The notes under the pieces: model-generated
The model's input: the letters and a program-made list of their open reading frames with translations, nothing else
Told to the model about the DNA's origin: nothing
Database searches by the model: none
Program-made: the position numbers and the translations under genes
Origin: an uncultured Candidatus Saccharibacteria bacterium
GTDB taxonomy: Bacteria; Patescibacteriota; Saccharimonadia; Saccharimonadales; Saccharimonadaceae
Assembly: GCA_947302765.1 (NCBI GenBank)
Contig: CAMYWN010000005.1
Location: 1 to 34,771, forward strand
Direction: 5' to 3'
DNA length: 34,771 nucleotides
In this document: in pieces, positions 21,869-30,837 of the stretch
Position numbering within the stretch: the stretch's first letter is position 1
Layout of the letters: every line of letters begins with the position of its first letter

Positions 21869-22816
21869 TTAATTATAGTTGTTTTCAAGCTGAATCGAAG
21901 GTCCCATTGTAGTAGTTACAAAAACCGATTTCACATAAGAACCCTTTAGTGAAGCTGGTTTTTGGGCTTTAAGGCTATTAAAGAACGCTTCGGCGTTTTC
22001 TACGAGCTTATCGGTCCCAAATGATACCTTGCCAACACCAATGTGTACAATCGCTTGCTTATCTACGCGATACTCCACTTTGCCGGCCTTGGCTTCTTTT
22101 ACAGCTTTTTCAACATCCATAGTTACTGTACCAGCCTTTGGATTTGGCATTAAGCCCTTTGGCCCAAGTAGTCTGGCGAATTTACCAAGCTTTGGCATAT
22201 ATTGTGGTGTAGAGATTAGGATATCAAAATCAATAGTTCCCTTTTCGAACTGCTTTAAGAACTCCTCATCTTCGGCGACATCGGCACCTGCGGCTTTGGC
22301 GGCTTTGCAAACATCAAGTGGAGCAAAGACGGCAACGCGTACAGTCTTACCATTTCCGTTTGGTAAAACTAGGGTAGTACGAATGTTTTGGTCAGCTTGA
22401 CGCGGGTCTACGCCGAGTCTAGCATGAATTTCGACGCTAGCATCAAATTTGGCTGGGTTTGTCTTGATGGCGAGCTCAATAGCTTCCTTGAGACTATAGT
22501 TCTTGGTCTTATCCACCAGTTTTGCTGACTCCTGGTATTTCTTGCCGCGCCTTTCGATGAGAGGGCGGGTAACCGGTGTTGCGCCCTTTGGTTTGTCGGT
22601 CATTTCTTCGGCTTTGCGCTCGAGTTTGCGAGCTTGGCGCTCTTCCTCAGCCTTAACTTCTTCGATGTGTTTTTTAGACTTTTTGCCAGACTTGGCGAAG
22701 GTTTCCGCTTCTCCTGATTTAGTTTCCGCTTCTTCTGGTTTAGTGTCTGTAGTAACCTCGGCTGTCTCGGCGACAACGTCAGTATTTTCTAAGTTTTTAG
22801 CCTCTTCTTCGGCCAT
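21869..22816 (-). CDS. rplA: 50S ribosomal protein L1 with a ~90-aa charged N-terminal extension
   Basis: NYSLKEAIELAIKTNPAKFDASVEIHARLGVDPRQADQNIRTTLVLPNGNGK; SD GAAAGGA. Confidence 0.95.
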   Translation of the reverse strand: MAEEEAKNLENTDVVAETAEVTTDTKPEEAETKSGEAETFAKSGKKSKKHIEEVKAEEERQARKLERKAEEMTDKPKGATPVTRPLIERRGKKYQESAKLVDKTKNYSLKEAIELAIKTNPAKFDASVEIHARLGVDPRQADQNIRTTLVLPNGNGKTVRVAVFAPLDVCKAAKAAGADVAEDEEFLKQFEKGTIDFDILISTPQYMPKLGKFARLLGPKGLMPNPKAGTVTMDVEKAVKEAKAGKVEYRVDKQAIVHIGVGKVSFGTDKLVENAEAFFNSLKAQKPASLKGSYVKSVFVTTTMGPSIQLENNYN

Positions 22817-22944
22817 AAATAATCCTTTCTGTGGTGTAACGGAATAAATTCCTCCCACGGTTAATATCTCTATATATTATATCAAATTTTTAACAAAAAA
22901 TCAACCAAGCGCACGGTCTTGGCTGACTTTAGTGGTACAAAGGT

Positions 22945-23373
22945 CTAGTCGGTAACTTCTACACCCATCGAGCGAGCGGTACCAGCTACAATCTTGATTG
23001 CGCCTTCGATGTCTACCGCATTAAGCTGCTCCATCTTCTTTTCGGCAATCTCCTGAAGTTGGGCCTTCGTAATCTTGCCAACCTTTTCGGTGTTTGGCTT
23101 TCCGGAACCTTTATCGATTTTAATTGCCTCACGAATCAAGTCGTCGACTGGCTGACCAAGCGACTTCCAGTCGAAAGTTCTGTCTTCAAACACGCGAATA
23201 TGAACTATTACATTTTTCCCCATCAAATCTTTTGTTGCCTCGTTAAACGGATTGATAAAATCCATCATATTAAGACCCCACTGACCAAGTGTAGAACCAA
23301 CTGGCGGCCCAGCTGTTGCACGTCCTGCCGGAATGCGCAATTTCAAATTACCGATAACTTTTTTTTCTGCCAT
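22945..23373 (-). CDS. rplK: 50S ribosomal protein L11
   Basis: LRIPAGRATAGPPVGSTLGQWGLNMMDFINPFNEAT. Confidence 0.97.
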   Translation of the reverse strand: MAEKKVIGNLKLRIPAGRATAGPPVGSTLGQWGLNMMDFINPFNEATKDLMGKNVIVHIRVFEDRTFDWKSLGQPVDDLIREAIKIDKGSGKPNTEKVGKITKAQLQEIAEKKMEQLNAVDIEGAIKIVAGTARSMGVEVTD

Positions 23374-23515
23374 CGTAAAATCCTCATTTAATTATTATAT
23401 TAGAAGCATTTGCGTAACAACCTAATTATACCAAAAAAATTGGGTTTTGTAAATAAGGTGTAAAATCTGTTTATAAGCAAGCATCGTGACAATTTAAGCG
23501 AAGGTTGCGCTTAGT

Positions 23516-24373
23516 TCATACAAACGGCTTTTTCGAGTATTCAGAATCTTCGGAAGGCGTAGAGTTGGTCTCATTTCTGACTTCATGTATCGTCTCGGTA
23601 CCACCAATTTCACTCTTGAGCTTATGAGCTACTTGGGTATAGTGAAGTAGAGAGCTGTAAAAAGACTCCTTTCTTATTGGTAATGCCCCAGCGAGATCCT
23701 TGGTAAACAGTACAAGGCTGGCATCGTAACCTTTTTCACCTAAAAGTTCGGATAATTTTTTGAAACTGTTTCCTTCCGCTTCGCGAGTATTCTTGCAGAA
23801 CTCTTCAAAGGCTTTGCGACTCTCCTCTTTCGTAGGATCTGTTGCATAGTTATATAGTAGGATAGATAATTCTTTTCCGGTAGCTGCATTGTTTAACACT
23901 TGCCTAGTAGTTTCATCGGAATACGATTCTGGATCTATTGTGGTAATTATTTTCTTAATAGAATTCTGCAAAGTCCCATCTAACCCTTCAATTTTCTCAA
24001 ATCTCCTCTCTTTTGTTAGGAAAGTATCGTTTAGATTACTAACAGAAGGTAATCCGTCGACGGCTTTTCCGTCGAATGTAGCATGGAGGATTAGATTAAT
24101 ATAGTCTTGCGTAAGATTATTATAATAATCACGAATGCTATTAGCAGAATCCGAAAAGTCTTTAAGTTGTTGTTCGCTATAGTTTGCCGAATTCTCGCCT
24201 AACCTATTCAGATAATTATACGATATCTCGAAAACACCATGAGATGCGTTGGAGCATCTGTCCTGGGCCTCTCTTAGCTCTTCTGTAGTAGTTTTCTCCT
24301 TTTCCCCCATTATGCCTCGCCATTCCTCGGGGATTTCGTTTTTATCCGATAGATTTGGTTGTTCCTCATTCAT
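23516..24373 (-). CDS. Hypothetical soluble protein interposed between nusG and rplK
   Basis: 285-aa ORF, GAGGT SD, co-directional with the ribosomal cluster; no family recognised. Confidence 0.7.
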   Translation of the reverse strand: MNEEQPNLSDKNEIPEEWRGIMGEKEKTTTEELREAQDRCSNASHGVFEISYNYLNRLGENSANYSEQQLKDFSDSANSIRDYYNNLTQDYINLILHATFDGKAVDGLPSVSNLNDTFLTKERRFEKIEGLDGTLQNSIKKIITTIDPESYSDETTRQVLNNAATGKELSILLYNYATDPTKEESRKAFEEFCKNTREAEGNSFKKLSELLGEKGYDASLVLFTKDLAGALPIRKESFYSSLLHYTQVAHKLKSEIGGTETIHEVRNETNSTPSEDSEYSKKPFV

Positions 24374-24398
24374 TTTATTACCTCACTTTTTTAAAAAA

Positions 24399-24947
24399 CT
24401 AGTTAATCTGTTTTACTTGCAGAGCATCTAGCTCGACTGGGGTTTCGCGTCCAAACATCGAAACCATCACCTTAAGCTTACCTTTGGCGGCGTCAATTTC
24501 AGAAATCGCTCCGTCAAAGCCTTTGAACGGTCCGTCGGTAATCGAAACAACCTCGCCAATCTCGTATTTTACTGAAAACTTTGGATCTTCCACGCCCATA
24601 CGTTTCTTAATCTTGGCAATTTCTTTCTCGGAAACTGGTGTTGGTTGAGTTCCGTTGCCGATAAAACCAGTCACACCTGGAGTATTTCGGATGATATACC
24701 ACGTCTCATCGGATAATTTCATGTCGACAAGTACGTATCCTTGCAATATTTTGCGGTCAACAATCTTGCGCTTACCGTTTTTGATCTCAATTTGTTTCTC
24801 TTTTGGTACAATCGCCTCAAAAATCTTATCAGCCATTTCAACCGTACTGGTACGCTGATTGATCGAATCGGCCACCTTATCTTCGTAACCAGAGTAGGTA
24901 GAGATTGCATACCACGCTCTAGTACTATCATATCTGTTAACTGCCAT
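24399..24947 (-). CDS. nusG: Transcription antitermination factor NusG
   Basis: RAWYAISTYSGYEDKVADSI, GYVLVDMKLSDETWYIIRNTPGVTGFIG, GPFKGFDGAISEID. Confidence 0.96.
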   Translation of the reverse strand: MAVNRYDSTRAWYAISTYSGYEDKVADSINQRTSTVEMADKIFEAIVPKEKQIEIKNGKRKIVDRKILQGYVLVDMKLSDETWYIIRNTPGVTGFIGNGTQPTPVSEKEIAKIKKRMGVEDPKFSVKYEIGEVVSITDGPFKGFDGAISEIDAAKGKLKVMVSMFGRETPVELDALQVKQIN

Positions 24948-24950
24948 ATA

Positions 24951-25346
24951 TTAACCCTTTCCTAAAATTAAATTAAATAGCCATGTTAAGAATATATCGA
25001 GTAAAGATATCAAAGCGACAAATAGTATTGTGTAAATTAATACAGCAAGTACCATCTTCCAGGTCGCCTTACGATTTGGCCAGCGCACTTGTCTAATTTC
25101 GCGCCACGAATCACGTAGGTAGGTGAAAAAAGCCACGAACGGGCGGAATAGAATGAAGACTTTCTTGCCCTGCTTATGGTTGGTAGATTTGTTGAGCTCT
25201 TTCTCGGCTCTTTTTGCGGCTAAACGTTTGGCTTTTGCGGTTTTTTTATCACTTACGACTACCTTTTTTCGGGTAATCTCCGGCTCATCGGAATCTTCTT
25301 TTTTGGAAGAAGTATCACTTGCCTTGATTCTTGTTATTTTCGCCAT
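24951..25346 (-). CDS. secE: SecE preprotein translocase subunit with basic N-terminal extension
   Basis: LRDSWREIRQVRWPNRKATWKMVLAVLIYTILFVALISLLDIFLTWLFNLIL; adjacent to nusG. Confidence 0.92.
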   Translation of the reverse strand: MAKITRIKASDTSSKKEDSDEPEITRKKVVVSDKKTAKAKRLAAKRAEKELNKSTNHKQGKKVFILFRPFVAFFTYLRDSWREIRQVRWPNRKATWKMVLAVLIYTILFVALISLLDIFLTWLFNLILGKG

Positions 25347-25399
25347 CTTACTCCTTTTATGTATCAAAAAAGTCTGATACCAGACTTGTCAATAGTATA

Positions 25400-27148
25400 C
25401 TACTTCGAGAATAAATAGTCAATATAGTCACTAAGCATTCTGGTACCAGATATAACGGGCAGAAACGTTGTAAGCTGTCTGCGAACCGAATCTTCGAGGT
25501 CAAAGTCATTATCCCAAATACTGATAGCCTCCTCTATTCTCTGATAGAGCGCCTCTACCTCGGCGGCTTCATCGCTACCGGACACATTCAGATAAGCGTT
25601 AATCGAGCCATCCGCTACCCCCCCATCATGGGTGGATATCAATAAATTGAGGTTTGCAACATCCTTCATCCACGAAGTTCCGCAGGCTTCAAGTCCAACA
25701 ATAGGCAAATTGATTGCAACATTGCTTCCACAAGAAAGTCCGTACGCTAGCTTTTCGTCGTAATTTGGTAGATAATGAACATGCGACTTCAGGAACGCAT
25801 CGTTATCGATAGTTTTTAGTAAATATTTAAGAAGCCCATACATCCTTGTGTCGCCTAGATGTACTCGGCCAGTCAGAATATAGTGTGCATCGCGTTTCTT
25901 CAGAATCGCCTTTAGTCTCTCGACGTCACGAAATGGTAGATCTGGTCGTTTATAATCCACGAAGCGACGTTTAAAGTCGAAAATAAAATCATCGGGCTGA
26001 AACTGTAAAATATTCCCATATTGATCGGGATAATCTTTTAGGATGCCATTTAACACCTCGCGCCCCTCAATCTTAAAGTCTCTAATGTCATCAGAAGTCA
26101 GAAACTCTAATTTTTGCCTAAAGTCTTCACTTAGTACCAAGTCTGGGCTAAACTCGCCCGAGTTTTGGTAAAACTCCAATATAGACGGCAATGTCCAGGT
26201 AGACAAATCTATGCCATTAGTGATAGCTTTGAACTTGACTTTATTGCCGGCTAAATCATGGTAATTAGCGACCCTGGCATGGAACTTAGATACGCCACTA
26301 CGAAGCTCAGCAATCTCGATTGTAACCGTAGATAGTTTTATTTTGCCATGTTCAAAGCTGTTTCTTAGCCACTTTTTGACGGCTAAGGATTTAAGATTAG
26401 GCATGACGTATCTTTCGAACTGTTCTATGCTAAATTCTGCTTCAGCAGCTTGTACTAAAGTGTGATTGGTATATAAAGTGTGCTTTCTCGTATAGACTAC
26501 AGCTTCATAAAAATCCATGCCGTTTGAGACAAGTTCATCGAGCCTGGCCAGGGCGGCAAAGAAAGTAGCCACTTCGTTTAGCTGTATGATAGCAGGCTTT
26601 AGTCCGGCCAACTTTAACGCGGCATATCCCCCAAAGCCGAGCGCGACTTCTTGATATAGACGATGATCTGAACCGCTCATATCGGCGTATAACTCACCGA
26701 TGTTTGGTTCTGTAACTGCCAGTATCCTTGTGTGTTTAAACTTCTTTTCGATTACTTCAAGCGGGCAAAGGCAATCATTGCAACGGATGTTCACGGTATC
26801 AATCAAACGAAAGCCGAAATCGTGATAGTCAACTTTATGCTTTTCGTCCACTATTTCGCCATCTTTCATAAATTGAGTGTATTCTGACGGATAGAAGATA
26901 GTTAAAAGTGTGAAAGGAACCTCCATTTGTTCGGCAATACGTCTAGTGTCGGCCGCGAGCACTCCTAGCCCACCACCGCCACGAATCCCGTTGGTCTGGT
27001 CGTATAATTCTATCGTCCAGTAAGTGTAGGGACGTTCTTCTGAAATCGCTTTTGTGAGTTTTTTGCGTTCTACTGCGTCATAGAAGATGTCTACGTCTTC
27101 GATATTTTCAAGAGGATGATAATAATACAATTCTTCTTCATCGTTCAT
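25400..27148 (-). CDS. Divergent alpha-glucan (glycogen) phosphorylase, GT35-like
   Basis: GGGGLGVLAADTRRIAEQ, DYKRPDLPFRDVERLKAI, GTSWMKDVANLNLLISTHDGG at the PLP-lysine position. Confidence 0.75.
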   Translation of the reverse strand: MNDEEELYYYHPLENIEDVDIFYDAVERKKLTKAISEERPYTYWTIELYDQTNGIRGGGGLGVLAADTRRIAEQMEVPFTLLTIFYPSEYTQFMKDGEIVDEKHKVDYHDFGFRLIDTVNIRCNDCLCPLEVIEKKFKHTRILAVTEPNIGELYADMSGSDHRLYQEVALGFGGYAALKLAGLKPAIIQLNEVATFFAALARLDELVSNGMDFYEAVVYTRKHTLYTNHTLVQAAEAEFSIEQFERYVMPNLKSLAVKKWLRNSFEHGKIKLSTVTIEIAELRSGVSKFHARVANYHDLAGNKVKFKAITNGIDLSTWTLPSILEFYQNSGEFSPDLVLSEDFRQKLEFLTSDDIRDFKIEGREVLNGILKDYPDQYGNILQFQPDDFIFDFKRRFVDYKRPDLPFRDVERLKAILKKRDAHYILTGRVHLGDTRMYGLLKYLLKTIDNDAFLKSHVHYLPNYDEKLAYGLSCGSNVAINLPIVGLEACGTSWMKDVANLNLLISTHDGGVADGSINAYLNVSGSDEAAEVEALYQRIEEAISIWDNDFDLEDSVRRQLTTFLPVISGTRMLSDYIDYLFSK

Positions 27149-27225
27149 GCTTATGATTATAACATAAGAAGTTTGGAATAAACGGAAAGTTCTAATACTT
27201 TAAGGAAGATGAGACTAATTTGGTT

Positions 27226-28188
27226 TTAGTACCAGTATTTTTTTGGCAACTTGTCCGCAATTCTCTCTAGAAAATCATAATCAAAGCCCACGAGTCGTTC
27301 TGGGTTTTCGGATTTAAAATATTTTTTTCGGATATACTTTGCAGTCATCACGTCCCCACCCCTCAGACGGTATCTTTTATAAAAGTTTAACCCACGCTTA
27401 TAGTCCTTTGGTGGTTCAATGGCAAGTGGTAAGAAATCACAATTCATCTCTGGGTCCGAGAATAGTTTTACAGCGAGCATCGACATGGTAGGGATGATAT
27501 CACTCTCTTTGTTATATTCCTCCTCGGTTTTGAATACAGTTGCCTGTCTTGTAGCGGAGGGCGCCACAAAGACGACACCACCGTTCTTAACAATATCGTG
27601 GGACGATTTTGTATACAAATCTCGGAACTCTCTTTTAATGCGCTTGCCTTCTTGCTCAAGAAGACTTCCTTCCTTTAGATCCATTTTTTTCCAAGTTGCC
27701 GGTGTAATGGTTGGAGTAATAATAAACCCAAGTCTCGCAATTCTATCATAGTTTGGAGCCAGAGCTTCATACCAAGGCAAGTTTACCGGAAATATCGTAA
27801 GCTTTTCCGGCATTAGGTCAACCTTCATAGACATAATACGACCGATTTCTCCCAGTGATGGATGATTAAAGCCTACCACGAGCCCGTGCGTAGAATCCTT
27901 AGGAATATTGCTATACGAGCCAGGAGCAAGCCTAGACAGTGTCTTTACTAATTTCTTCTGTGCGGCTTGGTTATGTTTTTCTTTATTGTGTTTTGGTCCA
28001 GTCGTTAAAAAGAAATAATTAACGGCTGCATTGCAAGCTTTTCCCACTGGTACCATTTCTTTACGCAAATTCTCTGCCCCAAGCGTAGCGAGTAGCGAAT
28101 AGTCATCATATTTAATCTTTTCGATTATTTCTTCCGCCGAAAGAGTTTTTAGCTCACTCTTAGTAAAAGATTTCTTTTTCTTACTCAT
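27226..28188 (-). CDS. Putative PlsC-like acyltransferase (divergent)
   Basis: GFNHPSLGEIGR and VVFVAPSATRQ resemble divergent NHx4D/FPEGTRS motifs; TATAAT-N6-ATG. Confidence 0.4.
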   Translation of the reverse strand: MSKKKKSFTKSELKTLSAEEIIEKIKYDDYSLLATLGAENLRKEMVPVGKACNAAVNYFFLTTGPKHNKEKHNQAAQKKLVKTLSRLAPGSYSNIPKDSTHGLVVGFNHPSLGEIGRIMSMKVDLMPEKLTIFPVNLPWYEALAPNYDRIARLGFIITPTITPATWKKMDLKEGSLLEQEGKRIKREFRDLYTKSSHDIVKNGGVVFVAPSATRQATVFKTEEEYNKESDIIPTMSMLAVKLFSDPEMNCDFLPLAIEPPKDYKRGLNFYKRYRLRGGDVMTAKYIRKKYFKSENPERLVGFDYDFLERIADKLPKKYWY

Positions 28189-28213
28189 GTTTGTATTATA
28201 TCATAATGCATCA

Positions 28214-28241
28214 CGAAAAAGGCCGCGCTAGAAGCGCAGCC
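28214..28241 (-). terminator. Intrinsic terminator of the uracil permease gene
   Basis: Minus strand GGCTGCGCTTCTAGCGCGGCCTTTTTCG. Confidence 0.8.
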
Positions 28242-28264
28242 TAAGTCCAAAGGAGTCGATGGAA

Positions 28265-29620
28265 TTATCGAATTGCAATTCCGTTATCATCATCTGCGGT
28301 CGGATTTTCGCCAAATTCATAGTCGGCTCCAGGTAGAACAGCATTTGTTACGATGCCGACTATTGCAGCCAACGCAATGCCAGTGAAAGTAATACTGATA
28401 TCGCCGACAGAGAAAGTTACTCCATTTCTCATGCCGAGACCACATGCCAAGATGATGGCGACAATAATTAGGTTCCTCTGTTTTTTGAGGTCGGTGAGGT
28501 TTTCTACGAGATTCCTGACCCCAATTGCTGAAATCATTCCGTATAGAATAAACGATACGCCGCCGATGACTGCGGCGGGTACCGCTGCGATGATGGCACT
28601 GATTTTAGGGATAAATGCCAAAAAGATGGCATACGTTGCTGCAATTCGGATGACTATTGGGTCGTAGACCTTTGTCATCTCAAGCACTCCCGTATTCTCT
28701 CCATAAGTAGTATTGGATGGTCCACCGATAAATAGAGCCAACAAAGAAGCAAGAAAATCGCCAATCAGAGTCCGATGTAGCCCCGGATCTTTTATGTAAT
28801 TTTGTCCCGTAGTGGCGCTTATTGCAACTATGTCACCAACGTGCTCTACCACAGTTGCGATACAGATAGGTGACATAATTAGAATTGCCTCGAGATTGAA
28901 TTTCGGGAAGATAAATGGCGGAAGACCAAACCAATGTGCGCTTGCTATTTTATTAAAGTCAAGCGCCCAGCTTCCGCTAGCTCCGAGACGGCTAGCGACT
29001 ACGACAATTCCGTACGGAATAGCCACCCCCATCAGAATCGGCACGATTTTGAAGATGCCTCGCCCCCATATACTAAATCCAACAATTATAAAGATTGCGA
29101 GTAGTGCGAGTGGCCAATTTGTAGCCGCATTATCGATCGCCGACGGTAGCAATGTGAGGCCTATGCACATAATAATAGGTCCAGTCACCACTGGCGGTAG
29201 GAACCGTAGCACTTTCTTTGTCCCCAGCATCTTGATAGCAAAAGCCAAGGTTAGATAGCAAATTACTACTCCGACCAACGCTCCACCATTGGCGTAGGCT
29301 AGCCTTTCATTCAATTCCATTGCCGCGAAGGTGGGACTTGCATTAATTAGCGCATATCCCCCAAGGAAAGCAAAGGACGAACCAAGAAAGGCTGGCACGC
29401 TCATCCCGGTGACCAAATGGAATAGCCATGTACCCAAGCCAACCGAAAGTATGGTTGTCTGGATGGGTAGCCCCACGATGAGGGGCACCAATACCGTTGC
29501 TCCGAAAAATGAAAACATGTGCTGCAGTCCCAGGAGCAACATCTTGGGGATTCCGAGTTCGCGAGCGTCATAAATTCCTCGTTCTGGTGAGTTTGTTACA
29601 TTTACATCTCTGGATTCCAT
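28265..29620 (-). CDS. uraA: Uracil/xanthine permease (NCS2 family)
   Basis: LLLGLQHMFSFFGATVLVPLIVGLP, FLGSSFAF, GGPSNTTYGENTGV; SD AAAGGAGG. Confidence 0.92.
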   Translation of the reverse strand: MESRDVNVTNSPERGIYDARELGIPKMLLLGLQHMFSFFGATVLVPLIVGLPIQTTILSVGLGTWLFHLVTGMSVPAFLGSSFAFLGGYALINASPTFAAMELNERLAYANGGALVGVVICYLTLAFAIKMLGTKKVLRFLPPVVTGPIIMCIGLTLLPSAIDNAATNWPLALLAIFIIVGFSIWGRGIFKIVPILMGVAIPYGIVVVASRLGASGSWALDFNKIASAHWFGLPPFIFPKFNLEAILIMSPICIATVVEHVGDIVAISATTGQNYIKDPGLHRTLIGDFLASLLALFIGGPSNTTYGENTGVLEMTKVYDPIVIRIAATYAIFLAFIPKISAIIAAVPAAVIGGVSFILYGMISAIGVRNLVENLTDLKKQRNLIIVAIILACGLGMRNGVTFSVGDISITFTGIALAAIVGIVTNAVLPGADYEFGENPTADDDNGIAIR

Positions 29621-29812
29621 ATTTTCCTCCTTTATAAATTTTAAGGTCCATGAGTTGACGAGTTACAAATCAAATTGCGACAATTATAGCACAACACAGG
29701 GAGTATCAAAAGCATAAACGAAGTTCTAATTAGTATAATGGAGGTGTGACGGAAAAGGGACTACTTTGGCTCGGCACCTAAACCCGCTAACGGCACCGCT
29801 AACGTCAAGGTC

Positions 29813-29849
29813 TTGACAACCGGGCCAGTCTGTGATATACTGGTATAAT
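29813..29849 (+). promoter_or_regulatory. Strong sigma70-type promoter(s)
   Basis: TTGACA, 17-nt spacer, TATACT, plus a perfect TATAAT at 29844-29849. Confidence 0.75.
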
Positions 29850-29855
29850 CCCGTT

Positions 29856-30008
29856 TGGCACGATACTATTAAATATGTATCCTTTTTCCGTAAAGTCATC
29901 CATGTAAACAATTGTGCAATCATAAATTGGTGCAACTAAGTTGGCTGACGCTGGAAATAATACTACTTGATAGTCTCATCTGGTGCCAAAAGAACATTGG
30001 CATTTTTT
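29856..30008 (+). ncRNA. Candidate structured leader / small RNA ending in a terminator-like hairpin
   Basis: Downstream of the promoter; nested stems ACTACT/AGTAGT, TCTCA/TGAGA, TGCCAA-aagaaca-TTGGCA followed by TTTTTT. Confidence 0.4.
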
Positions 30009-30109
30009 GAGAAGTAGTCAAACGCATGGAACTGTAGTTTTTTATTTATGGCTAGCATCACTAGATGAGAGAATGATGAGCTAGACCACGGCGAAAAAGG
30101 AGGATAAAA

Positions 30110-30364
30110 ATGAGCCCATTTTACGCAAGACGAAGTACAGGAAGGGTCAATACATGCGATCCTAATACGAGAGTAAGAGAGATGCGCCAGTCGCCTTCTG
30201 GTACAGATGTTCCCCACAAGCCTCTCTATTGGCCTGTAGCAGGTCCATGGGGTTCAAATGGTGAAGACCCATATGCAGAGGCAAAATTGTCATCAAGACA
30301 AGAAGGCCCAGGAATGGAGGACCCATCCAAGCCTCTTTATGAGTCGGGGATCAGATGGGCTTAA
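30110..30364 (+). CDS. Small orphan protein (84 aa) with repeated DxPxKPLY motif
   Basis: AAAGGAGGATAAAAATG start context; internal TDVPHKPLYWP / MEDPSKPLYESG repeat; followed by a strong hairpin. Confidence 0.6.
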   Translation: MSPFYARRSTGRVNTCDPNTRVREMRQSPSGTDVPHKPLYWPVAGPWGSNGEDPYAEAKLSSRQEGPGMEDPSKPLYESGIRWA

Positions 30365-30403
30365 AGAGTCTTGATGTAGGCATTATCTCAACCAACACTT
30401 CTC

Positions 30404-30436
30404 ATGCCCCCAAATTTCACTTGGGGGCATTTTGTT
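30404..30436 (+). terminator. Intrinsic terminator after the 84-aa ORF
   Basis: ATGCCCCCAA-atttcac-TTGGGGGCAT then TTTGTT. Confidence 0.75.
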
Positions 30437-30454
30437 ATGAGGATGAGGGATGTG

Positions 30455-30608
30455 GTTATAGATAGTTTTTTAGAGAAGTAATTTCTTACTCGGCCTCAAT
30501 GAGTTCCTTCTCATCCTTGATGCCAAGTTCGTTTTATAGAACAGGGCTATCTGGGTAGCAGTAATAATCATCTCGTTCGTATTCGTATGATAGTGGAGAA
30601 GACGCCAT
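30455..30608 (-). pseudogene. N-terminal remnant of a Fic-domain toxin, interrupted by in-frame TAA codons
   Basis: MASSPLSYEYERDDYYCYPDSPVL*NELGIKDEKELIEAE*EITSLK resembles the YCYPxSxVLKNKLGI…LxxAEREITxxR N-terminus of Fic proteins; starts at a TAATG overlap with the antitoxin stop. Confidence 0.8.
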
Positions 30609-30778
30609 TAAGCGGTAGTCTTCCTGTATTTAGCAAAGGCTTTAGAAATAGCATCATCAAAGCGAGTTTTACCGGACAAACAGCTCATGATAGTCTTTTT
30701 TTCGCGCATAGAAAGCTTCATCCCCTCAAGTCTGAGGTTAGAGTCTACAAAACTTAGAGTTTCTTCGTTTTTGCTCAT
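30608..30778 (-). CDS. VbhA-like Fic antitoxin (start MSKNEETLSF)
   Basis: VDSNLRLEGMKLSMREKKTIMSCLSGKTRFDDAISKAFAKYRK matches the antitoxin VbhA pattern; TATAAT-N6-ATG. Confidence 0.75.
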   Translation of the reverse strand: MSKNEETLSFVDSNLRLEGMKLSMREKKTIMSCLSGKTRFDDAISKAFAKYRKTTA

Positions 30779-30837
30779 ACTACTATTATAGCATATATTT
30801 GCCCCATCGTAAGATGCGGGCAATGGTGAGTTGTTTT

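Noticed and set aside
21688-21888. Minus-strand 66-aa ORF across the repeat elements downstream of rplA
   Set aside because: Composed mostly of translated palindromic elements in another frame; TTG/low-quality start and no SD.
29790-29812. 12-bp tandem CCGCTAACGGCA/CCGCTAACGTCA as replication iterons
   Set aside because: Only two imperfect units, no rep gene nearby; could at most be a regulator site near the promoter.
29963-30217. Minus-strand 84-aa ORF MGNICTRRR…LLAPDETIK
   Set aside because: Overlaps the + strand ORF and its SD and leader; no SD or homology signal, though the C-terminal half might be a gene relic.
30534-30536. Possible stop-codon recoding explaining in-frame TAA in the Fic remnant
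   Set aside because: TAA, TAG and TGA are used as normal terminators by intact genes here (e.g. TGA ends queA, TAG ends the fragment at 733), and the remnant also ends early, so pseudogene decay is simpler.
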